From an uncultured Eubacterium sp. (GTDB lineage Bacteria > Bacillota > Clostridia > Oscillospirales > Acutalibacteraceae), in the NCBI GenBank assembly GCA_900542875.1, contig UQPH01000016.1, forward strand, positions 1-31,803: a stretch of DNA of 31,803 nucleotides. Direction: 5' to 3'. Each line of letters starts with the position of its first letter. Position 1 is the first letter of the stretch. The notes beneath the pieces were generated by a model, which saw only the letters and a list, made by a program, of their open reading frames with translations, made no database searches and was not told where the DNA came from. Shown here in pieces: positions 7,670 to 16,705 of this stretch. The translations under genes and the position numbers were made by a program.

Positions 7670-7698
7670 ATAATACACTATTTATCCACTGTTTGCAA
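7670..7698 (-). promoter_or_regulatory. Sigma-A type promoter for mazG-hup-rqcP
   Basis: On the minus strand TTGCAA (7698-7693), a 17-base spacer and TATTAT (7675-7670); four of six and five of six matches to consensus at the ideal spacing, 29 bases before the mazG start. Confidence 0.65.
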
Positions 7699-7702
7699 GG
7701 GT

Positions 7703-9376
7703 TTAGCGGCACTTTTTGTGACTAAGATAACGAAAAAAATCATTAAAATTCAGCATTCCGCACAAAAAGCACGGCACCATATACAACAAAGACACAATAA
7801 TAACATTTTCAATCAATCTGAAAGCCGTATTTTCAGACAAGTAATTATTAATAGGTAAAAAAAAAAAAATCTGTAAACCCGCCGCTTCAATCAACAAAGG
7901 CAAAACAAGTGTTTTGAAAAAATCAGCCTTGATTTTTGTACGCTTTATAAAAATCAACAAATTCCACACGGCGAGGACTGCATACCCGATTAACGACGAA
8001 ATAACATAACCATACAAAAGAAGATTACCCTCTTTAATCAATATAATGTTCAAAACAACTCTTATTATTCCGCAGACGATATAAGACGGAATGGATTTTT
8101 GAGCCATACCGACAGACTGAACGCAAAAGACAAAGAGTCCCGACAGCGAATACGCCGAAACCGTCAAAGCAAACATTCTCACAAGAGGTGCGGCGGCAAG
8201 AGGAATATCGGGAGAACTGTTTGAATAAAGAAGCGTGAGTGCGTCATCGGCACACACAAATATAATCAGTCCGCCGAGAGATGACAGAAGCGAGGTATAC
8301 TTAAATATTGCATTAAACATTGAAGAAAGACGAGAGTTATCTCGGTTTTCGTACGAACTGCTGATAACGGGCACGGCGCAAATACCGAGCGACATGGTAA
8401 TGCCCGGCACCAAATTCTTAAAATCATTAGAAGCACTAAGAACACCGCAGGCATAAGCGGAGAGTTCACTGTCCGAAACATTTACGTAAGACAAAGCAAG
8501 CAAATAGTGATTTCTGATAAGCGTAGGATTTACCGCATTCAGTGCAAGTTGCACAGAGGCAGAGTCCAAAAATTGGAAAATACTCTGCACACAACTGCTG
8601 ACCATAATGGGAAAGGCAAACCGGAGGAGCATTTTTTCTGCGGCGATGACATTGCTTTTAATTCTTTTTTCTCTTTTTATTTTTGAATAAACAGTCAAAA
8701 AGCTCAAAGACAGGAATGAAGCTACTGTTACACCGAGCATAGCCGCAGCGGTGGAATAAGGATATATCACGGAAAGAACATCATTTTCGCCGACAGATTT
8801 TCCCAAAACGGTTTTACAAACATCAAATTCAGAGACAAGTCTGTCATATGCAAACTTTGAAAAAACTATACCGAAAACAAATTTACCGACAGCTTCCGTA
8901 ATTTGGGACACGGCGGTGGGAATCATATTTACCGAGCCTTCGTAATATCCACGATATGCTCCGCCGACACAAGAAAAGAAAAGTGACGGAGCAACGGCGA
9001 CAGCGGCATAAATACTCTTTGGCGATTTTACAAGCAGTTCACAATAAGGCTTTGCACACAGCAAAAGCAGCAACATACCAAAAAGTCCTACAAAAAAGAA
9101 AAGCCTTAGCGCACCCTTTTTCAGTGCCAAAACGGTACGGCAATCATTTCTCGTCCTATACTCGCTGACAAGTTTTGACAACGCTATGGGAAACGCACCC
9201 ATAGTTACGGCATGCAACGGCAATACAAGATTATATGCGAAAGCGTAATATCCCCTGCCGACTGTGCCTATATAGGAAGTGAGAGGAATTTTATACACTG
9301 CGCCTATTGCCTTTACTATTACTCCCGAAACAAGCAAAAGAAATGCGCCCGATATATACTTACCCTTTAGATTCAA
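7703..9376 (-). CDS. Polysaccharide/lipid II flippase-like membrane protein (SpoVB/YabM type, MOP superfamily)
   Basis: A polytopic membrane protein of about 557 residues with some 12-14 hydrophobic helices and the typical opening LKGKYISGAFLLLVSGVIVK...YKIPLTSYIGTVGRGYYAFAY of the SpoVB/MurJ-like exporter group. Such proteins flip lipid-linked sugars outward. Its place before mazG matches yabM (a spoVB paralogue) in B. subtilis. The open frame extends upstream to an ATG at 9436, but that stretch contains a terminator (9391-9420) and has no ribosome site. I prefer the TTG at 9376, preceded by GGTGAT, which also puts the start where family members begin. If the ATG is used the protein is 577 residues with a hydrophobic, Cys-rich leader. 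The substrate is unknown. Confidence 0.85.
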   Translation of the reverse strand: MNLKGKYISGAFLLLVSGVIVKAIGAVYKIPLTSYIGTVGRGYYAFAYNLVLPLHAVTMGAFPIALSKLVSEYRTRNDCRTVLALKKGALRLFFFVGLFGMLLLLLCAKPYCELLVKSPKSIYAAVAVAPSLFFSCVGGAYRGYYEGSVNMIPTAVSQITEAVGKFVFGIVFSKFAYDRLVSEFDVCKTVLGKSVGENDVLSVIYPYSTAAAMLGVTVASFLSLSFLTVYSKIKREKRIKSNVIAAEKMLLRFAFPIMVSSCVQSIFQFLDSASVQLALNAVNPTLIRNHYLLALSYVNVSDSELSAYACGVLSASNDFKNLVPGITMSLGICAVPVISSSYENRDNSRLSSMFNAIFKYTSLLSSLGGLIIFVCADDALTLLYSNSSPDIPLAAAPLVRMFALTVSAYSLSGLFVFCVQSVGMAQKSIPSYIVCGIIRVVLNIILIKEGNLLLYGYVISSLIGYAVLAVWNLLIFIKRTKIKADFFKTLVLPLLIEAAGLQIFFFLPINNYLSENTAFRLIENVIIVSLLYMVPCFLCGMLNFNDFFRYLSHKKCR

Positions 9377-9390
9377 AAAATCACCACAAC

Positions 9391-9420
9391 AAAAAAAGGA
9401 CAGTGCAAAACACACTGTCC
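9391..9420 (-). terminator. Rho-independent terminator after the 140-residue gene
   Basis: An 8-bp stem (GGACAGTG at 9398-9405, CACTGTCC at 9413-9420) with a 7-base loop is followed on the minus strand by seven Us (9397-9391). It lies 20 bases after the upstream stop codon and inside the longest possible reading of the flippase frame, which argues for the shorter flippase start. Confidence 0.85.
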
Positions 9421-9440
9421 CAAAAATCAAATACATAATA

Positions 9441-9863
9441 TTATTTATCGGAGTCTACAATCTCAACATCCTCAACAACAACATCTTCTTCCTTTTTTGT
9501 GCTGTTCATCTTTGCCTCAAATTCTGCGGAAATGGCCTCCTTAAAAGCTTCAATCTCTGCCTCTAAGAATTCCGACTGACTCTTGAGCATGACGATTTCC
9601 TCGGTGCAGGCTGAAATATCATCCTCGCTTACCTCTTCGCCCTCATAAACCTTAAACTGCAATCTGCCGTATTTTTCAAAAGCTTTTGCAAGTTTGGTCT
9701 TAGCATCAAGAAGTTCTATTCTTTTACGGGAAATCTCGATAGCCTCGGCGCTCTTTTTTGCATAAGCCTTGGTTTTATTAAGCATTTCCTCAATATTACC
9801 GCTCTGAGCGGCATTATTAATTGCCTCTCCGACAGAATTAATAACATCATTAAAATTTTTCAT
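9441..9863 (-). CDS. Hypothetical acidic coiled-coil protein
   Basis: This 140-residue protein has no membrane segment, no cysteine pair suggesting metal binding apart from a single Cys, and no motif I can assign. Residues ~10-115 look mostly helical with heptad-like spacing (KTKAYAKKSAEAIEISRKRI, then SQSEFLEAEIEAFKEAI), and the end is strongly acidic (EEDVVVEDVEIVDSDK). Similar small helical proteins with early Asn/Gln-rich segments and an acidic tail are common and uncharacterised in clostridia. It has its own good promoter (9883-9911), a clear ribosome site (AGAGGTG) and its own terminator, so it is a genuine, separately expressed gene. Confidence 0.7.
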   Translation of the reverse strand: MKNFNDVINSVGEAINNAAQSGNIEEMLNKTKAYAKKSAEAIEISRKRIELLDAKTKLAKAFEKYGRLQFKVYEGEEVSEDDISACTEEIVMLKSQSEFLEAEIEAFKEAISAEFEAKMNSTKKEEDVVVEDVEIVDSDK

Positions 9864-9882
9864 ATTTACACCTCTTTATTTC

Positions 9883-9911
9883 ATTATATTACAACAAGTA
9901 AAGCTTTGCAA
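9883..9911 (-). promoter_or_regulatory. Sigma-A type promoter for the 140-residue coiled-coil gene
   Basis: On the minus strand TTGCAA (9911-9906), a 17-base spacer and a perfect TATAAT (9888-9883), 20 bases before the start codon. It follows the hemZ stop by about 58 bases; no clear terminator for hemZ is seen in that gap. Confidence 0.75.
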
Positions 9912-9968
9912 TACTATTTGTGAATATAAACAAAACATTAATTATTTATCCTCAGTGTGCATTTAATT

Positions 9969-11393
9969 CTATGAATTATAAAAATCCGTTATGCCTTTCT
10001 TTCTTAAAAGAATTTCGTCAAAATCATTTATGTATTCGTAAGGATACTTATAATTATAAATCCTGCTGATGTGACAAGTTTCATAATTTTTAAGTTTAGT
10101 CACCGCACCCGCACCTGCGGCAAGCACCGTATGCGTTTCATCCATCATAAAAACATTATAAAGGCATTCAAAGCCCGGCTTTACATAGCCGACATTTTCG
10201 AGATTGCCCAAAGATTTGCTTTGACGGTACATATAGTACGGATTATATCCCGAGACTCTCATTTTATCAAACGAATAATCAATCATAGTGCGGGTCGCAT
10301 TACGCTTTGTCAAATCAAAAAATTCATTTTCCGTACAGAGATAAGCACCCGATTTAAGCGCAAGATTATGCACGGTAATGCTTTCGGGAGAGAGCATCAC
10401 CGCCGAGTCAAGGCTGTTTTTGAAACTGTCGACAGTATCGGAATTAAGCCCTGCTATCAAATCCATATTAATATTATTAAATCCTGCACTTCGTGCAAGG
10501 TCAAAGGCATCGTAAACCTGCTGTACGGTATGGTGTCTGCCGATATTTTTAAGCACTTCATCATTAAAGGTCTGCGGATTTATGCTGATGCGGGAGACAT
10601 TATGACTAAAGAGAGTATCGAGTTTTTCCTTTGTCACGGTATCGGGTCTGCCTGCCTCAACCGTATATTCCCTAAGCGTTGAAAGGTCAAAGTTTTCTTC
10701 TATCGTTCTCAGCAATAAGTCAAGTTGTGACGGTGAGAGCGTTGTGGGAGTTCCGCCGCCGAAATAAATACTTTCAAGTCTGAGCGAAAGAGATGCGGCA
10801 ATCTCGCCGATTCTTTTAAGTTCACGGCAAAGCAGTTGAACATACGATGCAATTAAATCCCCCGCATTCGCTATACTGTGAGATACGAACGAACAGTAGG
10901 AACAACGGCTCGGACAAAACGGAATAGAAACATAAAGCGAAAATGACTCAGGCTTTGAGAGAGCGATAATTTTATTCTCGCTTTCCATAACAGACAGAGC
11001 AAGGTCTATTCTCTTTTTTTCGACCTTATCGGACAAAAATTTATTTACCGCACCGTCAATTCCGAGTTTTTCCGCTGTCGAGTGCATAAGTCTTGCAGGT
11101 CTTACGCCATAGAGAATACCCCACGGAAGTGTGTAGGAGGTAAGTTCGCTGAGCGTATCATAAAGAAGAACGGAAAGCGAATGAGCAACCTCTTCATTTG
11201 CTTTGAGTGTATGCGTTTTTTCGAGATATTTTGAATATGCTCTTACGCTCACACGAAGAATGTCGCCGTCTTTTTCGGTAGTAATGACAACATTATCGTC
11301 GCCGTCTTTTTTCAGTTTCTCCAAAGGGAAAAACATAACGGCAATCTTCTCGGTATGATAAGAGCAATCGTGATTTATATTTTTAATTATCAT
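9969..11393 (-). CDS. hemZ: HemZ-type radical SAM protein (coproporphyrinogen III oxidase family)
   Basis: A 474-residue cytosolic radical SAM enzyme. The 4Fe-4S/SAM motif is C160-x3-C164-x2-C167 (IPFCPSRCSYCSF), followed by FGGGTPTTL (211-219), the SAM-contacting glycine motif of the HemN/HemZ group. The ~150-residue N-terminal extension before the radical SAM barrel is typical of HemZ, which is about 500 residues in B. subtilis. HemZ is annotated as oxygen-independent coproporphyrinogen dehydrogenase, but members in organisms without haem synthesis probably have another job. It overlaps the hydrolase gene upstream by 4 bases (ATGA), so the two are translationally coupled. In many clostridia hisS-aspS follow here; in this window they do not. 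Confidence 0.9.
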   Translation of the reverse strand: MIIKNINHDCSYHTEKIAVMFFPLEKLKKDGDDNVVITTEKDGDILRVSVRAYSKYLEKTHTLKANEEVAHSLSVLLYDTLSELTSYTLPWGILYGVRPARLMHSTAEKLGIDGAVNKFLSDKVEKKRIDLALSVMESENKIIALSKPESFSLYVSIPFCPSRCSYCSFVSHSIANAGDLIASYVQLLCRELKRIGEIAASLSLRLESIYFGGGTPTTLSPSQLDLLLRTIEENFDLSTLREYTVEAGRPDTVTKEKLDTLFSHNVSRISINPQTFNDEVLKNIGRHHTVQQVYDAFDLARSAGFNNINMDLIAGLNSDTVDSFKNSLDSAVMLSPESITVHNLALKSGAYLCTENEFFDLTKRNATRTMIDYSFDKMRVSGYNPYYMYRQSKSLGNLENVGYVKPGFECLYNVFMMDETHTVLAAGAGAVTKLKNYETCHISRIYNYKYPYEYINDFDEILLRKKGITDFYNS

Positions 11394-12010
11394 AACAATT
11401 TCATATATGGATTATTTTTTCTTTCAAAATCAAGGTTGGTAATATTATCGTGACCCGTATAAACGGTATAATCTCCGTTTAGATTTTTAAGTCTTTTGAG
11501 CGAAGCAAGCATTTCATCGCTTGAGCCTGACGGGAAATCGGTTCTGCCGCAGGACATATAAAACAGCGTATCACCCGAAAACAGGGCGTTTTCAACTAAA
11601 TAGCAAACACTTCCCTTTGTATGACCGGGAGTTGCGATAACCTTAATTTCAAGCGAACCGAGTTTAATTACATCACCGTCGGAAACGACAATATCGCTTT
11701 TGACATTATTTTGCACGGCATTCATAAAGGAAGCAAGCGACAGTTTTCCCGAGGAGAGCATAGGCTCATCGGATGCGGAAATAACCACCTTGGCACCGTA
11801 TTTTTCTTTTACATCTCTTGCACCTGTGATATGGTCAAAATGGCCGTGGGTCAAAAGAATATACTCCAAATCGGCATTTCCTATGAAGTCATACATTTTA
11901 TCCGACGCTTCGGTACAATCGACAAGCGCCGATTTACCGGTAGTTTCGTCCGTTATCAAATAACAATTATTATTTATTGAGCCGAAGTGTTGCTGTTTTA
12001 CTTTCATCAA
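11390..12010 (-). CDS. Metallo-beta-lactamase-fold hydrolase (glyoxalase II-like)
   Basis: The 206-residue protein has the metallo-hydrolase metal motif H55-x-H57-x-D59-H60 (LTHGHFDH), a GHTKGS histidine further on (TPGHTKGSVCY) and FSGDTLF, the third metal-site aspartate, as in YqgX/GloB-like enzymes. These are small cytosolic two-metal hydrolases, usually annotated hydroxyacylglutathione hydrolase; a thioester or phosphoester substrate is possible. The fixed clostridial neighbourhood rel-dtd-this gene-hemZ is conserved, but its function in it is not established. It overlaps dtd by 4 bases (ATGA) and hemZ by 4 bases; a second ATG directly follows the first. Confidence 0.9.
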   Translation of the reverse strand: MMKVKQQHFGSINNNCYLITDETTGKSALVDCTEASDKMYDFIGNADLEYILLTHGHFDHITGARDVKEKYGAKVVISASDEPMLSSGKLSLASFMNAVQNNVKSDIVVSDGDVIKLGSLEIKVIATPGHTKGSVCYLVENALFSGDTLFYMSCGRTDFPSGSSDEMLASLKRLKNLNGDYTVYTGHDNITNLDFERKNNPYMKLL

Positions 12011-12459
12011 TGAAGCTCCTTTGAATCTAAAACAATGGTGACCGGTCCGTCATTCAGAAGTTCAACCGCCATATCTGCACCGAACTCACCTGTCTGCACG
12101 CTTTTAACACCGGCGGTTTTAAGTTCGCCGACAAAATATTCATAAAGCTCATTTGCAATATCAGGCGGTGCCGAGGCTGTAAACGAGGGTCGTCTGCCGT
12201 GGGAGCAATCGGCGGCAAGTGTAAACTGAGACACAACGAGAATTTCACCGTCTATATCAAGAAGGCTCTTATTCATCTTACCGTTTTCGTCCTCAAAAAT
12301 ACGAAGAACGGGTATCTTTTTTATAAGTTTATCTGCGTCATTTTCAGTATCGCCGTCAATCACGCCGAGGAGAATCATAAAGCCCTGCTTACATTCTCCG
12401 ATTATTTTATTATCTACCTTTACGGTTGCATACTTTACTCTTTGAATTACTGCTTTCAT
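12007..12459 (-). CDS. dtd: D-aminoacyl-tRNA deacylase
   Basis: At 150 residues this is full length for DTD. It carries both active-site motifs: SQFTL (about 91-95, catalytic Ser/Gln/Thr) and NDGPVT near the C-terminus, the family's NxGPVT cis Gly-Pro loop that rejects L-amino acids. The enzyme hydrolyses D-Tyr-tRNA, other D-aminoacyl-tRNAs and mischarged Gly-tRNA(Ala), clearing the tRNA pool. It starts 9 bases after the rel stop and overlaps the next gene by 4 bases, so it belongs to the same mRNA. The rel-dtd pairing is widespread in Firmicutes. Confidence 0.96.
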   Translation of the reverse strand: MKAVIQRVKYATVKVDNKIIGECKQGFMILLGVIDGDTENDADKLIKKIPVLRIFEDENGKMNKSLLDIDGEILVVSQFTLAADCSHGRRPSFTASAPPDIANELYEYFVGELKTAGVKSVQTGEFGADMAVELLNDGPVTIVLDSKELH

Positions 12460-12468
12460 ATCTGTCCT

Positions 12469-14673
12469 TTACGAATCACTTCTCTCGATAAGGTAAACGC
12501 CGTCAACCTTATTAAGAAGTTTAATTATTGCATCAAGATGTTCTTTATTATTTACCGTAATCGACATAGAGGTAAGACAATTACCGTCGTTAATCGGTCT
12601 GGCGTTCATGGAGTGCAATTTAACATGAGCGTTTGCAATAGTGGTTGAAATATCAAGCACCACTCCGTCACGGTCGATAGCATAAACATCAAGAGACGAT
12701 CTTGCTTCGATCTTAACATTTGAATCCCAATGCGCACCGACCCAACGCTCAGGCTCGGGTGAATTTTCTATATCGACAGGTACATTCTTGCAATCTCTGC
12801 GATGAATGGTTAAACCGTGTCCACGAGTGATAAAGCCGATAATATCCTCACCCGGAAGCGGATTACAGCAACGAGCCATATTAATCAGGCAGTTATCTAT
12901 GCCGTCAACCACAACGCCGCCGGAAGATTTAGGCGTCTTATTAACCTTTTCGATAATATTATTAGCTGCGGTCAAAGGAGCCTTTTCTTTCCAGTTACGG
13001 TTATACTCGTCCTTTATTCCGGGCATAAGGCGTGTTATATTAACTCCGCCGTAGCCGATTGCGGCATAAAAATCCTCTATACTGTCAAAGTGCTGTCGCT
13101 CGGCGATTTTTTTCACGAAAGCGAGATACTTATCCCCCTCGAAACGAAGGTAATTCCTCTTAAACTCATGCTCGAGAACGCTTTTTCCGTGAACGATATT
13201 TTCGTCTCGTTTTTCTTTCTTAAACCAAGAGCGAATCTTTGAGCGAGCCTCGCCTGTTTTGACTATACCGAGCCAGTCTCTCGACGGACCTTTACCCGGT
13301 TGATTAGAGGTGATAACCTCTACTACCTGACCCGTTTTAAGAGTGGTATCAAGCGGAACAATTCTGCCGTCAACCTTAGCTCCAGTCATTTTGTTTCCGA
13401 CAGCGGAGTGAATGGCGTAGGCAAAGTCGATTACCGTAGAACCCTTAGGAAGCGATTTTACATCGCCCTTTGGGGTAAAGACATAAATTTCGTCAACTGA
13501 CAAATCTCCCTTAATTGAGGAAACCATATCCTCGGCATTGTCTGCACTGTCACCGTTTTCAAGCATCTTATGAATCCACTGAAGCGATGAGTCGATTTCA
13601 TCCTTTCCGCCCTTACCTAATTTATATTTCCAGTGAGCGGCGATACCGTATTCGGCAGTTCTGTGCATTTCCCAGGTACGGATTTGAATTTCAAAAGGTA
13701 TCCCCTTTTTCGATAGCACGGTGGTATGAAGCGACTGATACATATTTGGTTTAGGGGTGGAAATATAATCCTTAAATCTGCCGGGTAGCGGAGTAAACAT
13801 ATCGTGAACTATACCGAGTGCATTATAGCAGTCAATCATTGTATCAACTATAATTCTTACTGCATATATATCATAGATCTCCTCAAAGTTCTTGCCTTTA
13901 ATATAGACCTTACGGAAAATACCGTGAACGGATTTAACTCTGGAGGTAATCTGCACATTATTCATAATCGGCTCAAGTTTAGCCCTAATTTGGGATTTTA
14001 TATCCTCGAGGAAAATATTGCCCTCGCTCGTTTTCATGGAAAGAGAGTCCTCTATTTCCTTATAAGCGATAGGGTCAAGATAGTGAATTGCCAAATCCTC
14101 GAGTTCGTCCTTAACGCTTCGTATACCGAGACGATGGGCGATGGGGGCGTAAATTTCAAGAGTTTCAAGCGATTTTTCTCTCTGCTTATACGGCGGCATA
14201 TGCTGGAGTGTTCGCATATTATGAAGTCTGTCGGCAAGTTTAATAATTATCACACGCACATCTTGATTCATGGCGATGAACATTTTTCTTATGTTTTCTG
14301 CCTGAACTTCCTCTTTGGTGGAGAGCGGAATTTTGCCGAGTTTTGTAACTCCGTCAACAAGGGTTGCAACCTCCTCGCCGAAATTTGCTCTGATATAATC
14401 AAGCGAATAAGTTGTATCCTCTACGACATCGTGAAGAAGCGCACCGACAATACATTCGTTGTCCATACCGAAGTCAAAAAGAATTTTTGCAACGGCAACG
14501 GGGTGCATAATATAAGGCTCGCCCGAGCGTCTGCGCTGATTTTTATGAGCGTCATATGCAAGGTCGTACGCCTTTTTAATCAGGTCGCTGTTATACTGAG
14601 GATTCTTTTTTATCTCCTCAAAGAACTCGCCGAACTTATCGTCATAGTCCTCTAATTTAATTTCTTGTGCCAC
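12469..14673 (-). CDS. rel: Bifunctional (p)ppGpp synthetase/hydrolase Rel
   Basis: The 734-residue cytosolic enzyme makes (p)ppGpp from ATP and GTP/GDP at starved ribosomes and degrades it. The hydrolase HD domain is intact (H57 in YIMHPV, H81-D82 in LLHDVVEDT with E85-D86). The synthetase domain has R299-F-K-D302, the RxKD form seen in bifunctional Rel rather than the ExDD form of mono-functional RelA, and the PNMYQSLHTTV loop. A TGS domain (about 395-455), a Cys-containing ZBD/CC segment (MARCCNPLPGEDIIGFI) and a C-terminal ACT domain complete the long Rel architecture. It overlaps recJ by 17 bases and is downstream of the whole his block, so it should share that mRNA. Confidence 0.97.
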   Translation of the reverse strand: MAQEIKLEDYDDKFGEFFEEIKKNPQYNSDLIKKAYDLAYDAHKNQRRRSGEPYIMHPVAVAKILFDFGMDNECIVGALLHDVVEDTTYSLDYIRANFGEEVATLVDGVTKLGKIPLSTKEEVQAENIRKMFIAMNQDVRVIIIKLADRLHNMRTLQHMPPYKQREKSLETLEIYAPIAHRLGIRSVKDELEDLAIHYLDPIAYKEIEDSLSMKTSEGNIFLEDIKSQIRAKLEPIMNNVQITSRVKSVHGIFRKVYIKGKNFEEIYDIYAVRIIVDTMIDCYNALGIVHDMFTPLPGRFKDYISTPKPNMYQSLHTTVLSKKGIPFEIQIRTWEMHRTAEYGIAAHWKYKLGKGGKDEIDSSLQWIHKMLENGDSADNAEDMVSSIKGDLSVDEIYVFTPKGDVKSLPKGSTVIDFAYAIHSAVGNKMTGAKVDGRIVPLDTTLKTGQVVEVITSNQPGKGPSRDWLGIVKTGEARSKIRSWFKKEKRDENIVHGKSVLEHEFKRNYLRFEGDKYLAFVKKIAERQHFDSIEDFYAAIGYGGVNITRLMPGIKDEYNRNWKEKAPLTAANNIIEKVNKTPKSSGGVVVDGIDNCLINMARCCNPLPGEDIIGFITRGHGLTIHRRDCKNVPVDIENSPEPERWVGAHWDSNVKIEARSSLDVYAIDRDGVVLDISTTIANAHVKLHSMNARPINDGNCLTSMSITVNNKEHLDAIIKLLNKVDGVYLIERSDS

Positions 14674-16705
14674 TGTCTTTTCTTCCCTTCAATTCTCGAA
14701 GTATATCCGTGTCTTCAAGCACCGTCTTTTTTGCATTTTTAACAGCATCAATACCGTGGCTGTTTACAACAAGTCCTGACTGCTCAAACGCTTTAAGTGC
14801 AAACATAACCTGTCCGTAGGTTAAGCCGTCATTTTGAAGTCTGAAATACAAATCTTCGCCGGTAAAGCACGGTGCTTTTTTACTCTTAATATATTTATAA
14901 ATCTTAACGCAGGCGTCTCTGTCGGGGTAAAGCGAATCGACAAAGCTTCCGTTATAAAGATAAAGGTCATAGTCTGACTTTTCCTTAAAATATCTTTCTT
15001 CATCAATATCGCTCAAATGAATATCCACTGCCTGAACAGAGAGATATATTCTGCCTTTATACGCATTCTTGCTTATGCGAACGGCAAGATTGAGTACATC
15101 ACCCTTAACATAAGGAAAAGTATCGTAAGGAGTCGAAAATTTTACGACCCTGATTTTGCTGTTTTTCTTTTTTAGTTCAAGTCTGACATGCTTACCCTCA
15201 CTCAGCGGAGTAACATCGAGGAGGGTCAACTTATATATGCCGAAAACTGCCTGATGATTGCCTGCGCCGTATGGCTCGAGCACAGACAGAGAATTCACTA
15301 AATCTACGCTTAGGTATGACGGCGATAACTTAAAATCAAGTTCAAGCAGAGGCTGCGGCATTAAGGAATAATTTTTCAGTGCATAGTCATTAATATGCTG
15401 TCTGAAATCATCTATTTTATCATTTGAAAGCGTTACGCCTGCGGCAAGCGGATGACCGCCGAACTGAATAAGGTCTTCCTTACAAGCGGCAAGTGCCTCA
15501 TAAATATTAAATCCCTCCACGCTTCGTGCCGAACCTCTGGAGATACCGTCATCATCCATACCGATAACAAATGACGGTTTGCCGTAGTGCTCTGTGATAT
15601 GAGCGGAGACGATACCGATAACTCCGTGGTGATAACCCTTGCCGGCAACAATGATAACGGGAGAAGAAACCAAAGAACTGTCGGCTTCTATCTGTCTTTT
15701 TACATCCTGCAAAATTTCCTGCTCTGTGCTTTGACGCAAATAATTTTCCTCGTTAAGCATATTGCAGGCGTCGGTTGAGCGAGAAGAATCGGTACAAAGC
15801 AGAAATTCCACCGCTCTCTTTGCATCACCCATTCTGCCCATGGCGTTAAGCCTCGGGCAAATTTGAAACGCAATCTCAGTAGAAGTAATATCCTTATCGG
15901 GCGAAACATTAAGCAAAGGTTTCAGCGCAACGGGAGGATTATTTTTTAACTTTTCAAGACCCTTTTTCACAAAGGCTCTGTTGTCAAAAACAAGCGGCAT
16001 AACATCGGCAACGGTGCCGATAGCCACCAAATCGATATATCTGTTAATTACATTTTCTGCACTATTGCCCTGCTCCTCGTTCATGGCGCAAGCGAGCATA
16101 AATGCAACGGCAACTCCGCAATATTCACGAAAACCGAGCTCATTTTCATCTCTGTGCGGATTTACAACTGCTTCGGCGTGCGGAAATTTTCCGTCGGCAA
16201 TTTGGTGATGGTCGGTGATAACGAGAGACATACCAAGAGAATAAATATATTCCGCCTCATCAAATGAAGCGATACCGTTATCCACCGTAATTATGAGTCC
16301 GACGCCCCATGAATGAATTTTATCAATGGCGGACATATTCATTCCGTAGCCTTCGGTTTCTCTATCGGGGATATAGTAGCAAACATCGGCACCGAGACTT
16401 CTCAAATAATCGACCAAAAGAGCGGTAGAGGTAACGCCGTCGCAGTCATAGTCGCCGTAAATACAAATTTTTTCTTTATTTTCCACGGCTTCAAAAACGG
16501 CAAAAACCGCTTCGTCCATATCGACAAAATCGAACGGTGACGGCATGGTGAAATCATCAGACAGAAAGTTCACCACGTCTACATCTTTTTCAATTCCTCG
16601 TGATACGAGCAAAACAGCTACAAATGGGTCTATATTAAATTTTTCGCTAAGCTCGGACGCCTTTTCCTTATCGGTGGGGCGCACCTCCCATTTCTTGAAT
16701 GCCAT
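14657..16705 (-). CDS. recJ: Single-stranded-DNA-specific exonuclease RecJ
   Basis: A 682-residue DHH-family 5'-3' exonuclease acting in recombination and mismatch/base-excision repair. The metal motifs are intact: D85-Y-D87-C-D89-G (YGDYDCDG), VDNG near 141-144, D165-H166-H167 (ITDHHQ), and the DHHA1 motif GGHPLAAG. It is about 100 residues longer than E. coli RecJ, with the C-terminal extension usual in Firmicutes, including an OB-like part and a helical tail. Its ATG overlaps the hisE stop by one base (TAATG) and its 3' end overlaps rel by 17 bases. The apt gene that often lies between recJ and rel in Firmicutes is missing. Confidence 0.96.
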   Translation of the reverse strand: MAFKKWEVRPTDKEKASELSEKFNIDPFVAVLLVSRGIEKDVDVVNFLSDDFTMPSPFDFVDMDEAVFAVFEAVENKEKICIYGDYDCDGVTSTALLVDYLRSLGADVCYYIPDRETEGYGMNMSAIDKIHSWGVGLIITVDNGIASFDEAEYIYSLGMSLVITDHHQIADGKFPHAEAVVNPHRDENELGFREYCGVAVAFMLACAMNEEQGNSAENVINRYIDLVAIGTVADVMPLVFDNRAFVKKGLEKLKNNPPVALKPLLNVSPDKDITSTEIAFQICPRLNAMGRMGDAKRAVEFLLCTDSSRSTDACNMLNEENYLRQSTEQEILQDVKRQIEADSSLVSSPVIIVAGKGYHHGVIGIVSAHITEHYGKPSFVIGMDDDGISRGSARSVEGFNIYEALAACKEDLIQFGGHPLAAGVTLSNDKIDDFRQHINDYALKNYSLMPQPLLELDFKLSPSYLSVDLVNSLSVLEPYGAGNHQAVFGIYKLTLLDVTPLSEGKHVRLELKKKNSKIRVVKFSTPYDTFPYVKGDVLNLAVRISKNAYKGRIYLSVQAVDIHLSDIDEERYFKEKSDYDLYLYNGSFVDSLYPDRDACVKIYKYIKSKKAPCFTGEDLYFRLQNDGLTYGQVMFALKAFEQSGLVVNSHGIDAVKNAKKTVLEDTDILRELKGRKDSGTRN

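Noticed and set aside
10071..10682. Plus-strand open frame of 203 codons
   Set aside because: It lies wholly opposite hemZ, which has intact radical SAM motifs; the antisense frame shows no recognisable domain.
13804..14655. Plus-strand open frame of 283 codons
   Set aside because: It is a shadow of rel; long antisense frames arise here because the sense gene avoids some codons. No ribosome site or family motif is seen.
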